Positions 33,052-45,983 of a stretch of 64,000 bases of DNA are shown in pieces (the stretch's first letter is position 1; each line of letters starts with the position of its first letter). The stretch is from Neoarius graeffei (Eukaryota; Chordata; Actinopteri; Siluriformes; Ariidae). Under the pieces are notes generated by a model. That model saw nothing but the letters and a program-made list of their open reading frames with translations, made no database searches and was not told the DNA's origin. The stretch covers positions 53,082,021-53,146,020 of the forward strand of contig NC_083587.1 in assembly GCF_027579695.1 (NCBI RefSeq), in the 5' to 3' direction. The position numbers were made by a program, and so were the translations under genes.

Positions 33052-33231
33052 ATTGGAGTGAGAGTGTTTAACTGGTGTGCTGTGGTGATTGAGTCCAGGT
33101 GTGTGCAATCAGTAATCAGGAGACTGTGGTGAAGTGCAGGATGGTTGTTGAAGTCCATGATGGCCATATTCGAAGGCCGCTGTGAATTCTGTGAAGTGGA
33201 GTCTTGAATGCAAGCAGGTGCAGACATGACA
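33052..33231 (-). mobile_element. Gypsy A: partial 5' LTR (minus orientation)
   Basis: Similar in the same orientation to 17640-17797. The outer boundary is TGTCATGTCTGC read on the minus strand. Only the first ~180 bp of the LTR is left before the junction with inverted pol sequence. Confidence 0.72.
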
Positions 33232-33474
33232 TAGAAATATTAAATTCATCATTCTGGACAAATCAAGAGAGTCTTCTTATAATTTCTTTCAAATAATGTA
33301 AGAGGTTGCATTTCAATTCAGGATGATAAAAGCATGAACACAAATTTTGCAGCCAAAATATTTTTGCTACAACAATTACAAAGATTTTGGCATGTATGCT
33401 GTTTTAATGTTTATTGGTAATCATAAGCTTAAAAGAAAATGAAAGGAAATCTCTTGGGTGACTGTCCATCTTTG

Positions 33475-33922
33475 TGTCATGTCAACACTGGAATCCAGAC
33501 TGCTTCATGGCCTACAAACATTGCCTCCTCAAACTACAATTCCCAGTGCATACGCTCAGTGTCACATTTCCGTTCTGTTCGATTACTGACTACACACACT
33601 TGAACTCAATCACAGTCTTCTCATTATACTGTACATGCACCCACAAAACACAACACAGTCCACAAACATGAAGTATTGCTCAATGTCAGCTATCACCTGG
33701 TATGCCAAGTCCTTATTCATTGTGTCTGAGCATGTGGATATCTATCTCATTGTTGCATTCTGGTTTTTGAATCTTGTATCTTGCCTGGTATTGATTGTTT
33801 GCTGGTTGCCTGGCCCACTGCCTGTTTTTTTTCCACCTCTATTTTGTCTCACTTGGATTTGTGTACCAGTTTTTAAAATAAAACATATTACCTGCAGTTG
33901 CAGCCGTCTCTGGTTCCTGACA
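33475..33922 (+). mobile_element. Solo LTR, relative of the Gypsy A LTR
   Basis: The ends TGTCATGTCAACAC and GGTTCCTGACA enclose 448 bp with an AATAAAAC polyadenylation signal near 33878. It contains TGACTACACACACTTGAACTCAATCACAG-like sequence resembling the Gypsy A LTR in the opposite orientation. The flanks CTTTG (33470-33474) and CTTTT (33923-33927) match at 4 of 5 bases. Confidence 0.72.
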
Positions 33923-34027
33923 CTTTTACAAAATATTTGTGCATTTTTTTCCTCACATATCTTCTTTTAAACTGTAAGTGCTGCAAGTCTTCTTGCAGAC
34001 CATCAATCCAATAATATTTAAGATATA

Positions 34028-35552
<1,525 letters not shown>

Positions 35553-35672
35553 TATAAACTATATGTTATTTATTCTGAATTGAATATTATTGAAATACAG
35601 TGTAACGTTATATGATCTAGCCAGTCTATCCATGTATTTACTTATTTACTGCCAGTAACGCCTCATCTGATT

Positions 35673-36034
35673 GGGCGACATGGTGGTGTAGTGGTTAATC
35701 CTGTCACCTTACAGCAAGAAGGTTCTGGGTTCAAGCCTCATGGCGGGAGCCTTTCTGTGTGGACTTTGTATGTTCTGTCTGTGTGGGTTTCCTCCAGGTG
35801 CTCCAGTTTCCCCCACAGTCCAAAGACATGCAGTTAGGGTAACATGGGGCGGCCTTGGGCTGAAGTGCCCTTGAGCAAAGCACCTAGCCCCCAATTGCTC
35901 CCTGGGTGCTGTAGCATGACTGCCCACTGCTTTGGGTGTGTGTGCATGTGTGTGTTTACTGCTTGAGATGGGTTAAATGCAGAGAAGAACTTCACTGTGC
36001 TTAAGTGTACGTGATAAATACATTTCTTCTTAAT
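35673..36034 (+). repeat. SINE variant with a different 3' half
   Basis: The head matches the window's SINE (GGTGGTGTAGTGGTTAATCC, box B-like GGGTTCAAGCC, then CCCCCACAGTCCAAAGACATG). After that the sequence switches to a module with CACCTAGCCCCCAATTGCTC and GGTTAAATGCAGAGAAGAAC, ending in an A/T-rich tail. The same head therefore carries two different 3' modules in this window. Confidence 0.82.
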
Positions 36035-37097
36035 GACTGCTATAAAAACCTGGGAACAAACATACACTTTCTCACTCATTCATGCTGGGAATTTAGAGCA
36101 ACCACACCATCTACAGGCATGTTTGTGAAAGTCTGGAGGAAACCAGAGTAATTCACACATGCACAAGAAGCAGGGGATGTTTTGCCTGCTGGATGGTACT
36201 GGTTTGCTTTGCATTGCTGTTAGTTTATTTTGGTTTGTGATCAGCTGGCATAGAAATGCTGTTAATTATTCCCACGAATAACTAAAGACTCTAACTAAAG
36301 GTAAAAAACTAAAGGTTGCTTACAGCTACAGTTTAGTACTTTTTTACTGATATTATAGCAATAAAATAGCACCATTATTAAAATCCTCTTTTATGATTTT
36401 ATGTTGCCTCTGTGAACCCTCATCTATGCAAACATTTTCATCCAGATTTATTCAGGGTCTTCTTCAATGAGTCCTGATTAGACAGTCTCACTTTTCCCCT
36501 CTCTGTGACACCCTTAATTCTAGATAGGCCTACTGATTTTATTATAACCATATTCCTGCTGCTATGGCACAGCACATACTCTTTCTTAAGACATTTTACA
36601 GCTTCCTACTAATTATTCAAAACTCAAGCAATAGCATAGTACTAGCAGAATACAAGCTTGGATTATATATTTATTTGGAACAATATTTGTCTTTTGATTA
36701 CACTATAATTGAAAAGACTGCTTCCAAAATTAATATACACACAGTTCAAAGAGTGAAATTTTGTTTGTTTATTACTGCTGCGCAACTCGTAAGAGAGAAT
36801 GGGATCAGTTGTAATAGGGGTCAGTCGTAATACTAATTATTGCTCTAATTAACAAGCAACAATGGTGACTTCATTCTGTGCATGCTCAATAGCACCCTCT
36901 ACCTGTCTGCAAAAGATTAATAATCACAGGTATTAAACTGTCAGTAATGAAAGTTACCAATATACCAACATATTCCACTTACTTGAAAAATGGTTGAATG
37001 AAGCTCAAGGAATCAACATATCAGCTGTTATTCATGTATTTGTGCTTCATCTCATGTAAACACTGTACAACAAGAGCTCGCTACATGATAAAATATA
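36035..37097. other. No recognisable gene
   Basis: A short SINE-like scrap (GGAAACCAGAGTAATTC) lies near 36140. The remaining sequence is AT-rich with no supported feature. Confidence 0.4.
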
Positions 37098-37348
37098 CAC
37101 CGATCAGCCATAACATTAAAATCACTGACAGGTGAAGTGAATTACATTGATTATCTCATAATAATGGCACCTGTCAAGGGGCCAGATATATTAGGCAGCA
37201 AGAGAACAATCAGTTCTTGAAGTTGATGTGTTGGAAGCAGGAAAACTGGGCAAACGTAAGGATCTGAGTGACTTTGACAAGGGCCAAATTGTGATGGCTA
37301 GATGACTGGGGCTGAGCATCTCCAAAATGACACATCTTGTGGGGTGTT
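37098..37348 (+). mobile_element. Tc1-like transposon (Tc1-5), left part with transposase N-terminus
   Basis: Starts CACCGATCAGCCATAACATT after TA (37096-37097). The plus strand encodes [20 protein letters not shown], a stop (TGA), then LGLSISKM and HLVGC. This is the first helix-turn-helix of a Tc1-like transposase. The reading is cut at GGGGTGTT by hAT-2 and resumes at 40622. Confidence 0.82.
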
Positions 37349-37663
37349 CTGTACTCGAGTTGAGGGGGGATGGGGGGATGCCATCCCCCCTGGAATAAAA
37401 AATGGTCAAAATCATCCCCCCTCTAAAACGGGCATCCCCCCTCCCTTCCCTTGAGCAATTTTATCAATAAATGTGGACATTACTTCTATTTAACATTGGA
37501 ATTAGAAATGCCATTCCACGTAGCTTTGCTGAAGCTGAGCATACAATAAGCTACCGCGAGAGAGGGCACGCGCAAGTGAAGCGTTTGAGGAGGTGACATT
37601 CAGTTGGGGTTCCGTTATTTTTTATTTCATTTGGCGTCAGTGACAGCAGCGGACTGCAGCATC

Positions 37664-37736
37664 ATGGCCAAGCGGAGTGGACAGCAAGACCTAAGCAAGT
37701 TCGGATTTAAGATCGCAAGAAAAAACATTTCAGGAG
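37664..37736 (+). other. Possible first coding exon remnant inside hAT-2
   Basis: ATG in good context opens 24 codons (MAKRSGQQDLSKFGFKIARK...) and ends at a strong donor, GAG|GTAAGT. A start followed by a donor inside a hAT element suggests the first exon of its lost transposase gene. No downstream exon was found, so this is speculative. Confidence 0.35.
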
Positions 37737-38880
37737 GTAAGTCAAGAGTTACGAATATCAGTCACACTTTCTGTGAGCCCACCATGTTGCTGTAAAGTTA
37801 CCGATATGTAGCCTAATTTGTGGGTGGCGGATAACAACACAGCTATCATAATGAATGTTAGTTTGGAGTCTAGCCAGCTATCGATAGCTTACTCAGGTTC
37901 ATGTTAGCGTTGATTTCTTGTATAAGGCCATTAATTTAATCAGCCTGGACGTTCGTTTGTTATTCTTCAGGCAACAAAAAGTGTTATTCAAGACAGGAAG
38001 GCTAAAATAAATGACACTAGCAGTTTTGAAGGCTTCATTGCCTCATTAGAGAGCCGGTCACAACATGTAAGGCAGAGCAGGATTGGTGTGGGACTCGACA
38101 AAGTGTCTGCTAAAATGCAGCTTTCTTTTTCTTCGTCATAGGCTCTTCTTCTGTCTCCTCAATGGGCCTTTTCCCCTTTCCAAAGAAACTTTCCAAAGAT
38201 GCCTGCTTTTAACTCATTTTGCTAGCTTGTATCCAGTATGTATCAAAGTGCTGGTATGTATCGAAGCAAAGTATCAAAGTATCCAAGGCAGCTCCTTGGT
38301 AACCGTCAATGTTAAGGTGTCACGTGACCTAAATAACAGCGGAAATCAACGTGACAACGTTATAAGAATAAACACAATAATAACAAAAAGGAAAAAACAA
38401 AAAAATGCATAATGCCTCAAACATCTTTTAGGAAGTTTAGTCTGATTTACAATTTACTGTTGCTTGTTTTAGCTTATTGGTTACCTACCTACCTCTGTAT
38501 TTAACTCAATGTTCCCAATGTTCAGCTTTGAATAAAAATTCTATTGACTTGATATGAAAAGATTCAGTTGTTCGTTTACATTGCCTGCTGAGGTTTTAAT
38601 AAATTATTTACCAAACGATTTAAAAGGAGCCTACCATGACTATGAAGTTACACTTCAAATTTGTCATCTGCATTTCACCCTAATATGGAGAATGTGGTAG
38701 GTATGTCAGCCAGGAGACTGACAAAATATGACACATGACATCCTCACTGTGCATGTTTAACAGTAAAATACCAGTGCATTATGTTTTTTACAACAATAAA
38801 AAGGGTACACAGTGTATACTACACACTTTATCAGCACAAAATACTGTATGTCTGGTAAATGAACAAGGTCCACAGACCTA

Positions 38881-40491
38881 CAGTGGTGCTTGAAAGTTTG
38901 TGAACCCTTTAGAATTTTCTATATTTCTACATAAATATGACCTAAAACATCATCAGATTTTCACACAAGTCCTGAACGTAGACAAAGAGAACCCAGTTAA
39001 ACAAATGAGACAAAAATATTATACTTGGTCATTTATTTATTGAGGACAATGATCCAATATTACATATCTGTGAGTGGCAAAAGTATGTGAACCTTTGCTT
39101 TCAGTATCTGGTGTGACCCCCTTTTGCAGCAATAACTGCAACTAAACATTTCCGGTAACTGTTGATCAGTCCTGCACACCGGCTTGGAGGAATTTTAGCC
39201 CATTCCTCCATACAGAACAACTTCAACTCTGGGATGTTGGTGGGTTTCCTCACATGAACTGCTCGCTTCAGGTCCTTCCACAACATTTCGATTGGATTAA
39301 CGTCAGGACTTTGACTTGGCTATTCCAAAACATTAACTTTATTCTTCTTTAACCATTCTTTGGTAGAACAACTTGTGTGCTTAGGGTCGTTGTCTTGCTG
39401 CATGACCCACCTTCTCTTGAGATTCAGTTCATGGACAGATGTCCTGACATTTTCCTTTAGAATTGGCTGGTATAATTCAGAATTCATTGTTCCATCAATG
39501 ATGGCAAGCCATCCTGGCCCAGATGCAGCAAAACAAGCCCAAACCATGACACTACCACCACCATGTTTCACAGATGGGATAAGGTTCTTATGCTGGAATG
39601 CAGTGTTTCCCTTTCTCCAAACATAATGCTTCTCATTTAAACCAAAAAGTTCTATTTTGGTCTCATCTGTCCACAAAATATTTTTCCAATCGCCTTCTGG
39701 CTTGTCCACGTGATCTTTAGCCAACTGCAGACGAGCAGCAATGTTCTTTTTGGAGAGCAGTGGCTTTCTCCTTGTAACCCTGCCATGCACACCATTGTTG
39801 TTCAGTGTTCTCCTGATGGTGGACTCATGAACATTAACATTAGCCAATGTGAGAGAGGCCTTCAGTTGCTTAGACGTTACCCTGGGGTCCTTTGTGACCT
39901 CGCCACCTATTACACACCTTGCTCTTGGAGTGATCTTTGTTGGTCGACCACTCCTGGGAAGGGTAACAATGGTCTTGAATTTCCTCCATTTGTACACAAT
40001 CTGTCTGACTGTGGATTGGTGGAGTCCAAACTCTTTAGAGATGGTTTTGTAACCTTTTCCAGCCTGATGAGCATCGGCAACGCTTTTTCTGAGGTCCTCA
40101 GAAATCTCCTTTGTTCGTGCCATGATACACTTCCACAAACATGTGTTGTGAAGATCAGACTTTGATAGATCCCTGTTCTTTAAAATAAAACAGTGTGCCC
40201 ACTCACACCTGATTGTCATCCCATTGATTGAAAACACCTGACTCTAATTTCACCTTCAAATTAACTGCTAATCCTAGAGGTTCACATACTTTTGCCACTC
40301 ACAGACATGTAATATTGGATCATTTTCCTCAATAAATAAATGACCAAGTATAATATTTTTGTCTCATTTGTTTAACTGGGTTCTCTTTATCTACTTTTCA
40401 GACTTGTGTGAAAATCTGATGATGTTTTATGTCATATTTATGCAGAAATATAGAAAATTCTAAAGGGTTCACAAACTTTCAAGCACCACTG
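38881..40491 (-). mobile_element. Tc1-like transposon (Tc1-6)
   Basis: The ends CAGTGGTGCTTGAAAGTTTG and complement are flanked by TA at 38879-38880 and 40492-40493. Length is 1611 bp, with long inverted repeats and the transposase on the minus strand. Same family as 43536-45145. Confidence 0.93.
39101..40123 (-). pseudogene. Tc1-like transposase with a single nonsense codon (Tc1-6)
   Basis: 340 codons in one frame from ATG at 40123 (MARTKEISEDLRKSVADAHQ) to the stop at 39101, interrupted only by TAG at 39320-39322, in place of the Trp of the VLEWPSQSP block. DNA-binding (HQAGKGYKTISKEFGLHQST, GRPTK) and catalytic blocks ([25 protein letters not shown]) are otherwise intact. All three DD34E residues are present, but the stop removes the last one. 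TGG to TAG is one base change. Confidence 0.92.
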
Positions 40492-40621
40492 TACGTTGTG
40501 TGCAAACCCTCCTAAAAGCAAACCAGTTTCCCACTGACAGACCGACCGATGGGTCGACACGCGACTAAAAATTTCACCATCCCCCCCGGTTTGATTTTAC
40601 AACTCAACCACTGGGGGTGTT

Positions 40622-40860
40622 CCCAGTATGCAGTGGTTAGTACCTACCAAAAGTGATCCAAGGAAGGACAACCGGTGAACCAGTGACAGGGTCATGGGTG
40701 TTGAAGGCTTGTTGATTCGCATGGGGCATGAAGGTAAGCCCATATGGTCCAATCCCACAGAAGAGCTACAGTAGAACAATCTGGTGAAAAAGCTAATGCT
40801 GGCTAAAACAAAAATGTGTCAGCATTAACTTTTTCAGCAATTTGAGAGTCTGGCAGCTTT
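40622..40860 (+). pseudogene. Tc1-like transposon (Tc1-5), continuation ending in a fold-back
   Basis: Plus-strand codons QYAVVSTYQKWSKEGQPVN, then HRRATVEQSGEKANAG, continue the transposase begun at 37230, with several stops. At about 40785-40848 the sequence CTGGTGAAAAAGCTAATGCTGGC is followed by its near complement GTCAGCATTAACTTTTTCAGCA. The element therefore turns back on itself and its right half is missing. Confidence 0.75.
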
Positions 40861-41310
40861 TTCCTAAGCTCTTTCAGACATACATTTAAATATAAATGGT
40901 TGGTTGGACATCACCTTATATTTTAGTATCTACATACCGTATTTTGCATTTAAGACCAACCCCAAACAAACACTGCTGAATTACATCTATACATCTACAC
41001 TTAACTATGTTATACCCATCTGAACTTGATGGAGTGTACATATTTTGTATTGCCTAGGCAAATTTATGAAACTAGTATTTAAATAAATATGCTTGTGGGG
41101 TCTGTTGTGTCTGATAATGTGAATTAATGGTAATTGTATTCTGTAGGGGTGGTACAGTGGTGTAGTGGTTAGCTCTCTGAGGAGAAGATGGTGTCAGCAT
41201 TAAAGATTAATCTCACTGCAAGAATGATTCAGCACAAAGTGGCAGAAAAAAAACAGGTCTGACAACAAACCAAGCTGCTGAATCCCTAGGGACAGCTCTG
41301 CAGCAGTATA
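40861..41310. other. Unassigned, with a SINE head fragment
   Basis: GGGGTGGTACAGTGGTGTAGTGGTTAGCTC at 41146-41174 is the start of the window's SINE, truncated after the A box. The segment 41258-41310 recurs at 43280-43332. No gene. Confidence 0.5.
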
Positions 41311-42906
41311 CAGTGGTATGCAAAAGTTTGGGCACCCCTGGTCAAAATTGCTGTTACTGTGAACAGTTACGCAAATTGAAGATGAAATGATCTCCAAAAG
41401 GCATAAAGTTAAAGATGACTCATTCCCTTTATATTTTAAGCAAAAACTATTTTTTATTTTCATCTTTTACATTTTCAAAATGATAAAAAAAGGAAAAGGG
41501 CCCGAAGCAAAAGTTTGGGCACCCTGCATGGTTAGTACCTAGTAACACCTCCTTTGGCAAGTATCACAGCTTGTAAACACTTTTTGTAGCCAGCTAATAA
41601 TCTTTCAGTTCTTACCTGGGGGATTTTCACACATTCATCCTTGCAAAAGGCTTCCAGTTCTACAAGTTTCTTGGGCTGTCTTGCATGCGCTGCTCTTTTG
41701 AGATCTATCCACAGATTTTCAATGATGTTTAGGTCAGGGGACTGTGAGGGCCAGGGCAAAACCTTCAGCCTGTGCCTCTTGAGGTATTCCATTGTAGATT
41801 TTGAGGTGTGTTTTGGATCATCGTCTTATTGTAGGACCCATTCTCTTTTTAACTTCAACTTTTTTTTTTACAGATGGTGTGATGTTTGCTTCCAGAATTT
41901 GCTGGTATTTATTCGAATCCATGCTTCCCTCGACCAGTGAAATGTGCCCTGCGCCACTGGCTGCAACACAACCCCAAAGCATGATCGATCCACACCCATG
42001 CTTCAGAGTTGGAGAGGTGTTCTTTTCCTGGAATTTGGCACCCTTTTTTCTCCAAACATACCTTTGCACATTGTGGCCAAAAAGTTCTATTTTGATTTCA
42101 TCAGTCCACAGGACTTGTTTCCAAAATGCAGCCGGCTTATTTAGATGTTCATTTGCAAACTTCAGATGCTGAATTTTGTGGCTAGGATGCAAGAAAGGTT
42201 TTCTTCCGATGACTCGCCCATGAAGGTCATATTTGTTCAGGTGTTGCTGCATAGTAGAACAGTGCACCACCACTCCAGGGTCTGCTAAATCTTTCTGAAG
42301 GTCTATTGCAGTCAAACAGGGTTTTTTATTTGCCTTTCTAGCAATCCAACGAGCAGTTCTTTCAGAAAGTTTTCTTCATCTTCCAGACCTCATCTTGATC
42401 TCCACTGTTTCTGTTAACTGCCATTTCTTAATAACATTACAATCTGAGGAAACAGCTACCTGAAAACACTTTGCTACGTTCTTGTAGCTTCTCCTGCTTT
42501 GTTAGCATCAATTATTTTATTATTCAGAATGTTAGGGAGTTGCTTAGAGGAGCCCAGAGTCAAATAATTTATACAGCTTTGAAATCTGCATCATCTGACC
42601 TTTCCTAACAAAGAATTTGAACAAGCCACAGCTTAATAAGCTAATTAAGGTCTGGAACCTTGGTAAAAGTTACCTGAGAACTCAAATGTATTGGGGTGCC
42701 CAAACCTTAGCATGGTGTTCCTTTTCTTTTTTCACTCTCCAATTGTACAAAACAAAAATAATACACAAATCTTGCAGAAAATGCTGAAAAGAAATGTGTT
42801 GTCTTTACTTTTATGCCTTTTGGTGATCAGTTCATCTTCTGCTCACTTAACTATTCACAGTAACAGACATTTTCAGTGAGGGTGCCCAAACTTTTGCATG
42901 CCACTG
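41311..42906 (-). mobile_element. Tc1-like transposon (Tc1-7)
   Basis: The ends CAGTGGTATGCAAAAGTTTGGG and complement are flanked by TA at 41309-41310 and 42907-42908. Length is 1596 bp. The transposase on the minus strand is decayed. Confidence 0.92.
41532..42560 (-). pseudogene. Tc1-like transposase pseudogene (Tc1-7)
   Basis: Recognisable blocks on the minus strand, N to C, are RTARWIARKANKKPCLTAID, LHGRVIGRKPFLHPSHK, LWTDEIKIELFGHN, LKHGCGSIMLWGCVAASG, DDDPKHTSKS, and [20 protein letters not shown]. There is a stop in the LQ-DDDPKH block (CAA to TAA near 41826), a frame change near 41800-41860 in an A/T-rich run, and further lesions in the N-terminal region above 42315. Confidence 0.87.
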
Positions 42907-42908
42907 TA

Positions 42909-43535
42909 CCTGTAAAAGGGAAGCTCTGACTGGAGCCGCTATGCTATTTATTATTAACACAATTTCCAGGAGTCTGGGCGCAGGCCATTCATTAATTCTG
43001 GAAGCAGAAGGCTTCTACTTGCCAACCAAGAGCTCCAGCAAATGGAAATGGTGTTCTCTTGAAAAATGGCTTGCAGAGGAAGCAGCAAAGGTAAGCAGGT
43101 TAAAGCAGCTTAAATAAGGTGCTGTATGGGAGATTTGCCAATAGAATGCATAGAAGGGAATCAGCTGAGCTGACAGCTGATGTGGGCTGGCTTGAGATCA
43201 GCTGCAGTCAGCTGATGTAGCTGGGATTGAGGGCTGAGCTTGACTTCGCGGCCTGCCAGAACAATGCTACACTCGATGGCTGACAACAAACCAAGCTGCT
43301 GAATCCTTATGGATGGCTCTGCAGCAATATACCAGCAAAAGGTATCATGATGTTGAGTGCTAGCACTGGCGACTGGCTAGACTCCTGATTTAAGATCCTC
43401 AGGTTTGGCAACCATGATAATGCCCATGAAGCTTAGCGATGGCTAATGTCTGAATGTGCTTCACAATCAGAGCAGCCATCTACATCTGAAGGAGCCCAGA
43501 ATCCTCCTCCAGACTCAGATAACCTTTGGGAGCTA
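42909..43535. other. No recognisable gene
   Basis: Contains several AGCTGA/GCTGAT repeats near 43160-43240 and the second copy (43280-43332) of a 53-bp segment also present at 41258. No coding evidence. Confidence 0.45.
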
Positions 43536-45145
43536 CAGTGGTGCATGAAAGTTTGTGAACCCTTGAGAATTTTCTATATTTCTGCATAAATATGACCTAA
43601 AACATCATCAGATTTTCACACAAGTCCTAAAAGTACATAAAGATAACCCAGTTAAACAAATGAGACAAAAATATTATACTTGGTCATTTATTTATTGAGG
43701 AAAATGATCCGATATTACGTATCTGTGAGTGGCAAAAGTATGTGAACCTCTTGGATTATCAGTTAATTTGAAGGTGAAATTAGAGTCAGTTGTTTTCAAT
43801 CAATGGGATGACAATCAGGTGTGAGTGGGTACCCTGTTTTATTTAAAGAACAGGGATCTATCAAAGTCTGATCTTCACAACACATGTTTGTGGAAGTGCA
43901 TCATGGCACGAACAAAGGAGATTTCTGAGGACCTCAGAAAAAGTGTTGTTGATGCTCATCAGGCTGGAAAAGGTGACAAAACCATCTCTAAAGAGTTTGG
44001 ACTCCACCAATCCACAGTCAGACAGATTGTGTATAAATGGAGGAAATTCAAGACCATTGTTACCCTCCCCAGGAGTGGTCGACCAACAAAGATCACTCCA
44101 AGAGCAAGGCGTGTAATAGTCGGCGAGGTCACAAAGGACTCCAGGGTAACTTCTAAGCAACTGAAGGCCTCTCTCACATTGGCTAATGTTAATGTTCATG
44201 AGTCCACCATTAGGAGAACACTGAACAACAATGGTGTGCATGGCAGGGTTGCAAGGAGAAAGCCACTGCTCTCCAAAAAGAACATTGCTGCTCATCTGCA
44301 GTTTGCTAAAGATCACGTGGACAAGCCAGAAGGCTATTGGAAAAATATTTTGTGGATGGATGAGACCAAAATAGAACTTTTTGGTTTAGATGAGAAGCGT
44401 TATGTTTGGAGAAAGAAAAACACTGCATTCCAGCATAAGAACCTTATCCAATGTGTAAAACATGGTGGTGGTAATATCATGGTTTGGGCCTGTTTTGCTG
44501 CATCTGGGCCAGGATGGCATGCCATCATTGATGGAACTATGAATTCTGAATTATACCAGTGAATTCTAAAGGAAAATGTCAGGACATCTGTCCATGAACT
44601 GAATCTCAAGAGAAGGTGGGTCATGCAACAAGACAACGACCCTAAGCACACAAGTCGTTCTACCAAAGAATGGTTAAAGAAGAATAAAGTGAATGTTTTG
44701 GAATGGCCAAGTCAAAGTCCTGACCTTAATCCAATCAAAATGTTGTGGAAGGACCTGAAGCAAGCAGTTCATGTGAGGAAACCCACCAACATCCCAGAGT
44801 TGAAGCTGTTCTGTACGGAGGAATGGGCTAAAATTCCTCCAAGCCAGTGTGCAGGACTGATCAACAGTTACCAGAAATGTTTAGTTGCAGTTATTGCTGC
44901 ACAAGGAGGTCACACCAGATACTGAATGCAAAGGTTCACATACTTTTGCCACTCACAGATATGTAATATTGGATCATTGTCCTCAATAAATAAATGACCA
45001 AGTATAATATTTTTGTCTCATTTGTTTAACTGGGTTCTCTTTATCTACTTTTAAGACTTGTGTGAAAATCTGATGATGTTTTAGGTCATATTTATGCAGA
45101 AATATAGAAAATTCTAAAGAGTTCACAAACTTTCAAGCACCACTG
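43536..45145 (+). mobile_element. Tc1-like transposon (Tc1-8), same family as Tc1-6
   Basis: The ends CAGTGGTGCATGAAAGTTTG and complement enclose 1610 bp. TA precedes it (43534-43535), but TG follows (45146-45147), a decayed duplication. It lies in the opposite orientation to Tc1-6, 3.0 kb away. Confidence 0.92.
43903..44925 (+). pseudogene. Tc1-like transposase with nonsense codon and lost catalytic Glu (Tc1-8)
   Basis: One continuous frame of 341 codons from ATG at 43903 (MARTKEISEDLRKSVVDAHQ) with a TGA at 44560-44562 in the NSELYQ-ILKEN stretch. The active-site blocks read [18 protein letters not shown] and NPIKMLW. The third catalytic residue is Lys instead of Glu, so the enzyme would be dead even without the stop. 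Confidence 0.92.
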
Positions 45146-45147
45146 TG

Positions 45148-45974
45148 CCTGATGGCACCACTAAAAGATTCAACATAGAGTGCTGGATTCCTTCTTTCTA
45201 TGCAAATTTTAGCCTATTAGATTAAAATGAATAATTTAAAAGCTCAGTCTATAGCTGACAGGACAAGTTCAGCTTGCTGATGATACAACCTTTTTCTCAA
45301 GAATAAAGCTCAAATCAGCAATGTGAACAGGATATTAGTAAAATTTTCAGCAACATCTGACCTTAATCTTAATTATCCAAATGTGAGTTGCTTCAGGGAT
45401 TCCAGTCAAATTCTCATCCAGAAAGATCAGTATTCAAGGGTTTCTGAAAATTTTAACCCTTTAATTACACCTTAACAGCAACAATTTAATTTATGGATCC
45501 AAAGAGATTTGACTGGTTGTGTTTTGGTCTCCAAATTTAAAGGCCTTTCAAGACTTATTTATGCCAGCTCAGCACTTGATATTCCAAAAGATTTATACAC
45601 AAAAATTGATATGATTACTCACCTGATTAGAAGAAATGTAATGATCACCAAATTGTGTGCTGCTCGAGTCAACGAATTAGACTTTTGCTTTATGTCCTTT
45701 TTGCTTGTAGTTATCTAAAATAAATTCTAATCTGGTACCTAGGCTTGAAAGTTTATTTAAAGAAGGTACTGTAGCTAGTAAAGTTCAAGACCCAAAAGTT
45801 CAAAAGTAGACAAGTTTCACTTTAGTCCACCCACACCCTCTAGTATATCTCTGTATGGAATATATTAAATACAGTAGTTAATATATACAGATATACAGTG
45901 GCCTTGATTGTTGGAGACACAGATCAAGTCTTCATGGCTTCATTAAACTAAACTTCTAGAGATAAAAGGGACAG
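45148..45974. other. No recognisable gene; copy of a retroelement-derived stretch at the end
   Basis: The part 45895-45983 (TACAGTGGCCTTGATTG... to GGGACAGAAAATATC) resembles 46524-46640, which continues a Gypsy RT fragment. The rest is unassigned. Confidence 0.4.
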
Positions 45975-45983
45975 AAAATATCA

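Larger units (their letters stand above)
37349..40613. mobile_element. hAT-type element (hAT-2) holding a Tc1
   Basis: The 8-bp duplication GGGGTGTT at 37341-37348 and 40614-40621 brackets CTGTACTCGAGTTGAGG and, in complement, CAGTGGTTGAGTTG. Removing it restores the Tc1-5 codons (VGCSQYAVVSTYQKW). Subterminal DNA is rich in CCCCCC/GGGGGG runs forming short palindromes. Only about 1.6 kb of hAT sequence remains after subtracting Tc1-6, too little for a transposase. Confidence 0.82.
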
